Source: Deinococcus phoenicis
GTDB taxonomy: Bacteria > Deinococcota > Deinococci > Deinococcales > Deinococcaceae
Direction of reading: 5' to 3'
DNA: 64,000 nt
NCBI RefSeq assembly: GCF_000599865.1
Contig: NZ_JHAC01000008.1
Location: forward strand, 65,638 to 129,637
Below, piece after piece: positions 63,926 through 64,000 of this stretch. The notes below the pieces were generated by a model. It was not told the DNA's origin, did no database searches, and saw only the letters and a program-made list of their open reading frames with translations. A program made the translations under genes and the position numbers. Numbering within the stretch: the stretch's first letter is position 1; every line of letters starts with the position of its first letter.

Positions 63926-64000
63926 CTACACCACCCCACCCGGCCAGCGCACCCGCAGCACGCCACGCGGCCCCCCTGCCCGCTCGATGGTCCAGCCGGA
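63926..64000 (-). CDS. C-terminal end of an unknown gene (partial)
   Basis: The last 24 codons on the reverse strand end at TAG (63926-63928), reading SGWTIERAGGPRGVLRVRW and a short Gly/Val tail. A terminator follows about 20 bp downstream, which supports a real gene end. Too little is visible for assignment. Confidence 0.5.
   Translation of the reverse strand, partial: SGWTIERAGGPRGVLRVRWPGGVV

Overview
This is a high-GC (about 70%) chromosomal window from a Deinococcus. The signs are a DdrI-like CRP/FNR regulator, a desiccation-type ferritin-like Tat lipoprotein, a Thermus/Deinococcus-style ba3 cytochrome oxidase operon, a split purS-purQ-purL pathway, and start codons that repeatedly lie 6-7 nt after a TANNNT -10 box, the leaderless arrangement known from Deinococcus. 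Most of the window is ordinary core genome, densely packed and often joined by ATGA or GTGA overlaps. There are no rRNA genes, CRISPR arrays or complete prophages; one tRNA gene (Lys, CTT) is present.

Layout. 1-9.3 kb: end of an alkylation-repair glycosylase, DdrI-like regulator, acyl-CoA dehydrogenase, HTH regulator, SDR, ferritin-like protein, HAD phosphatase, DedA, asparaginase, hemC. 9.4-22 kb: CBS-domain membrane protein, DinB-like protein, Dus, acetyltransferases, argB, purK-purE, creatininase-like protein, folC, tRNA-Lys, Nudix, YigZ, ispF, TrmL, M29 aminopeptidase. 22.0-23.75 kb: two inverted remnants of one IS4-like element around a small AT-rich cargo gene. 23.8-26.6 kb: cyclophilin, KhpB/Jag, prmC, ribH. 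26.9-33.2 kb: purine genes purC, then purS-X-purQ-dinB-like-purL-purF, with two non-purine genes stitched in. 33.2-35.0 kb: brnTA toxin-antitoxin, then an AT-rich island with a structured tRNA-like RNA unit and a proteasome-like Ntn-hydrolase gene. 35-41 kb: YwbE, SMP-30, a BTAD regulator, a CBS protein and the ba3 oxidase operon. 41-54.5 kb: mutY, a cis-prenyltransferase, an HRDC fusion protein, a cobalamin-riboswitch-controlled btuFCD-type operon, plsC-like, xseB, flavin reductase, Uma2, and a DUF4097/DUF2089 cluster. 54.6-64 kb: an RNB exonuclease, the agmatine-to-putrescine operon, truA, a LysM/M23 peptidase, surE and small genes.

Four copies of a MITE-like repeat (about 128-227 bp, 13-bp terminal inverted repeats that begin with TA) lie at gene ends near 10.8, 25.1, 56.1 and 57.1 kb. 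In two of them the TA end of the repeat forms the stop codon of the adjacent gene.

The best candidate for something undescribed is the 33.86-34.95 kb island: a lone AT-rich gene with the residue pattern of the proteasome/HslV fold, preceded by a near-match to the Deinococcus radiation/desiccation response motif, and convergent with a small promoter-to-terminator RNA unit that mimics the D-arm and T-arm of a tRNA. The two share one hairpin terminator.
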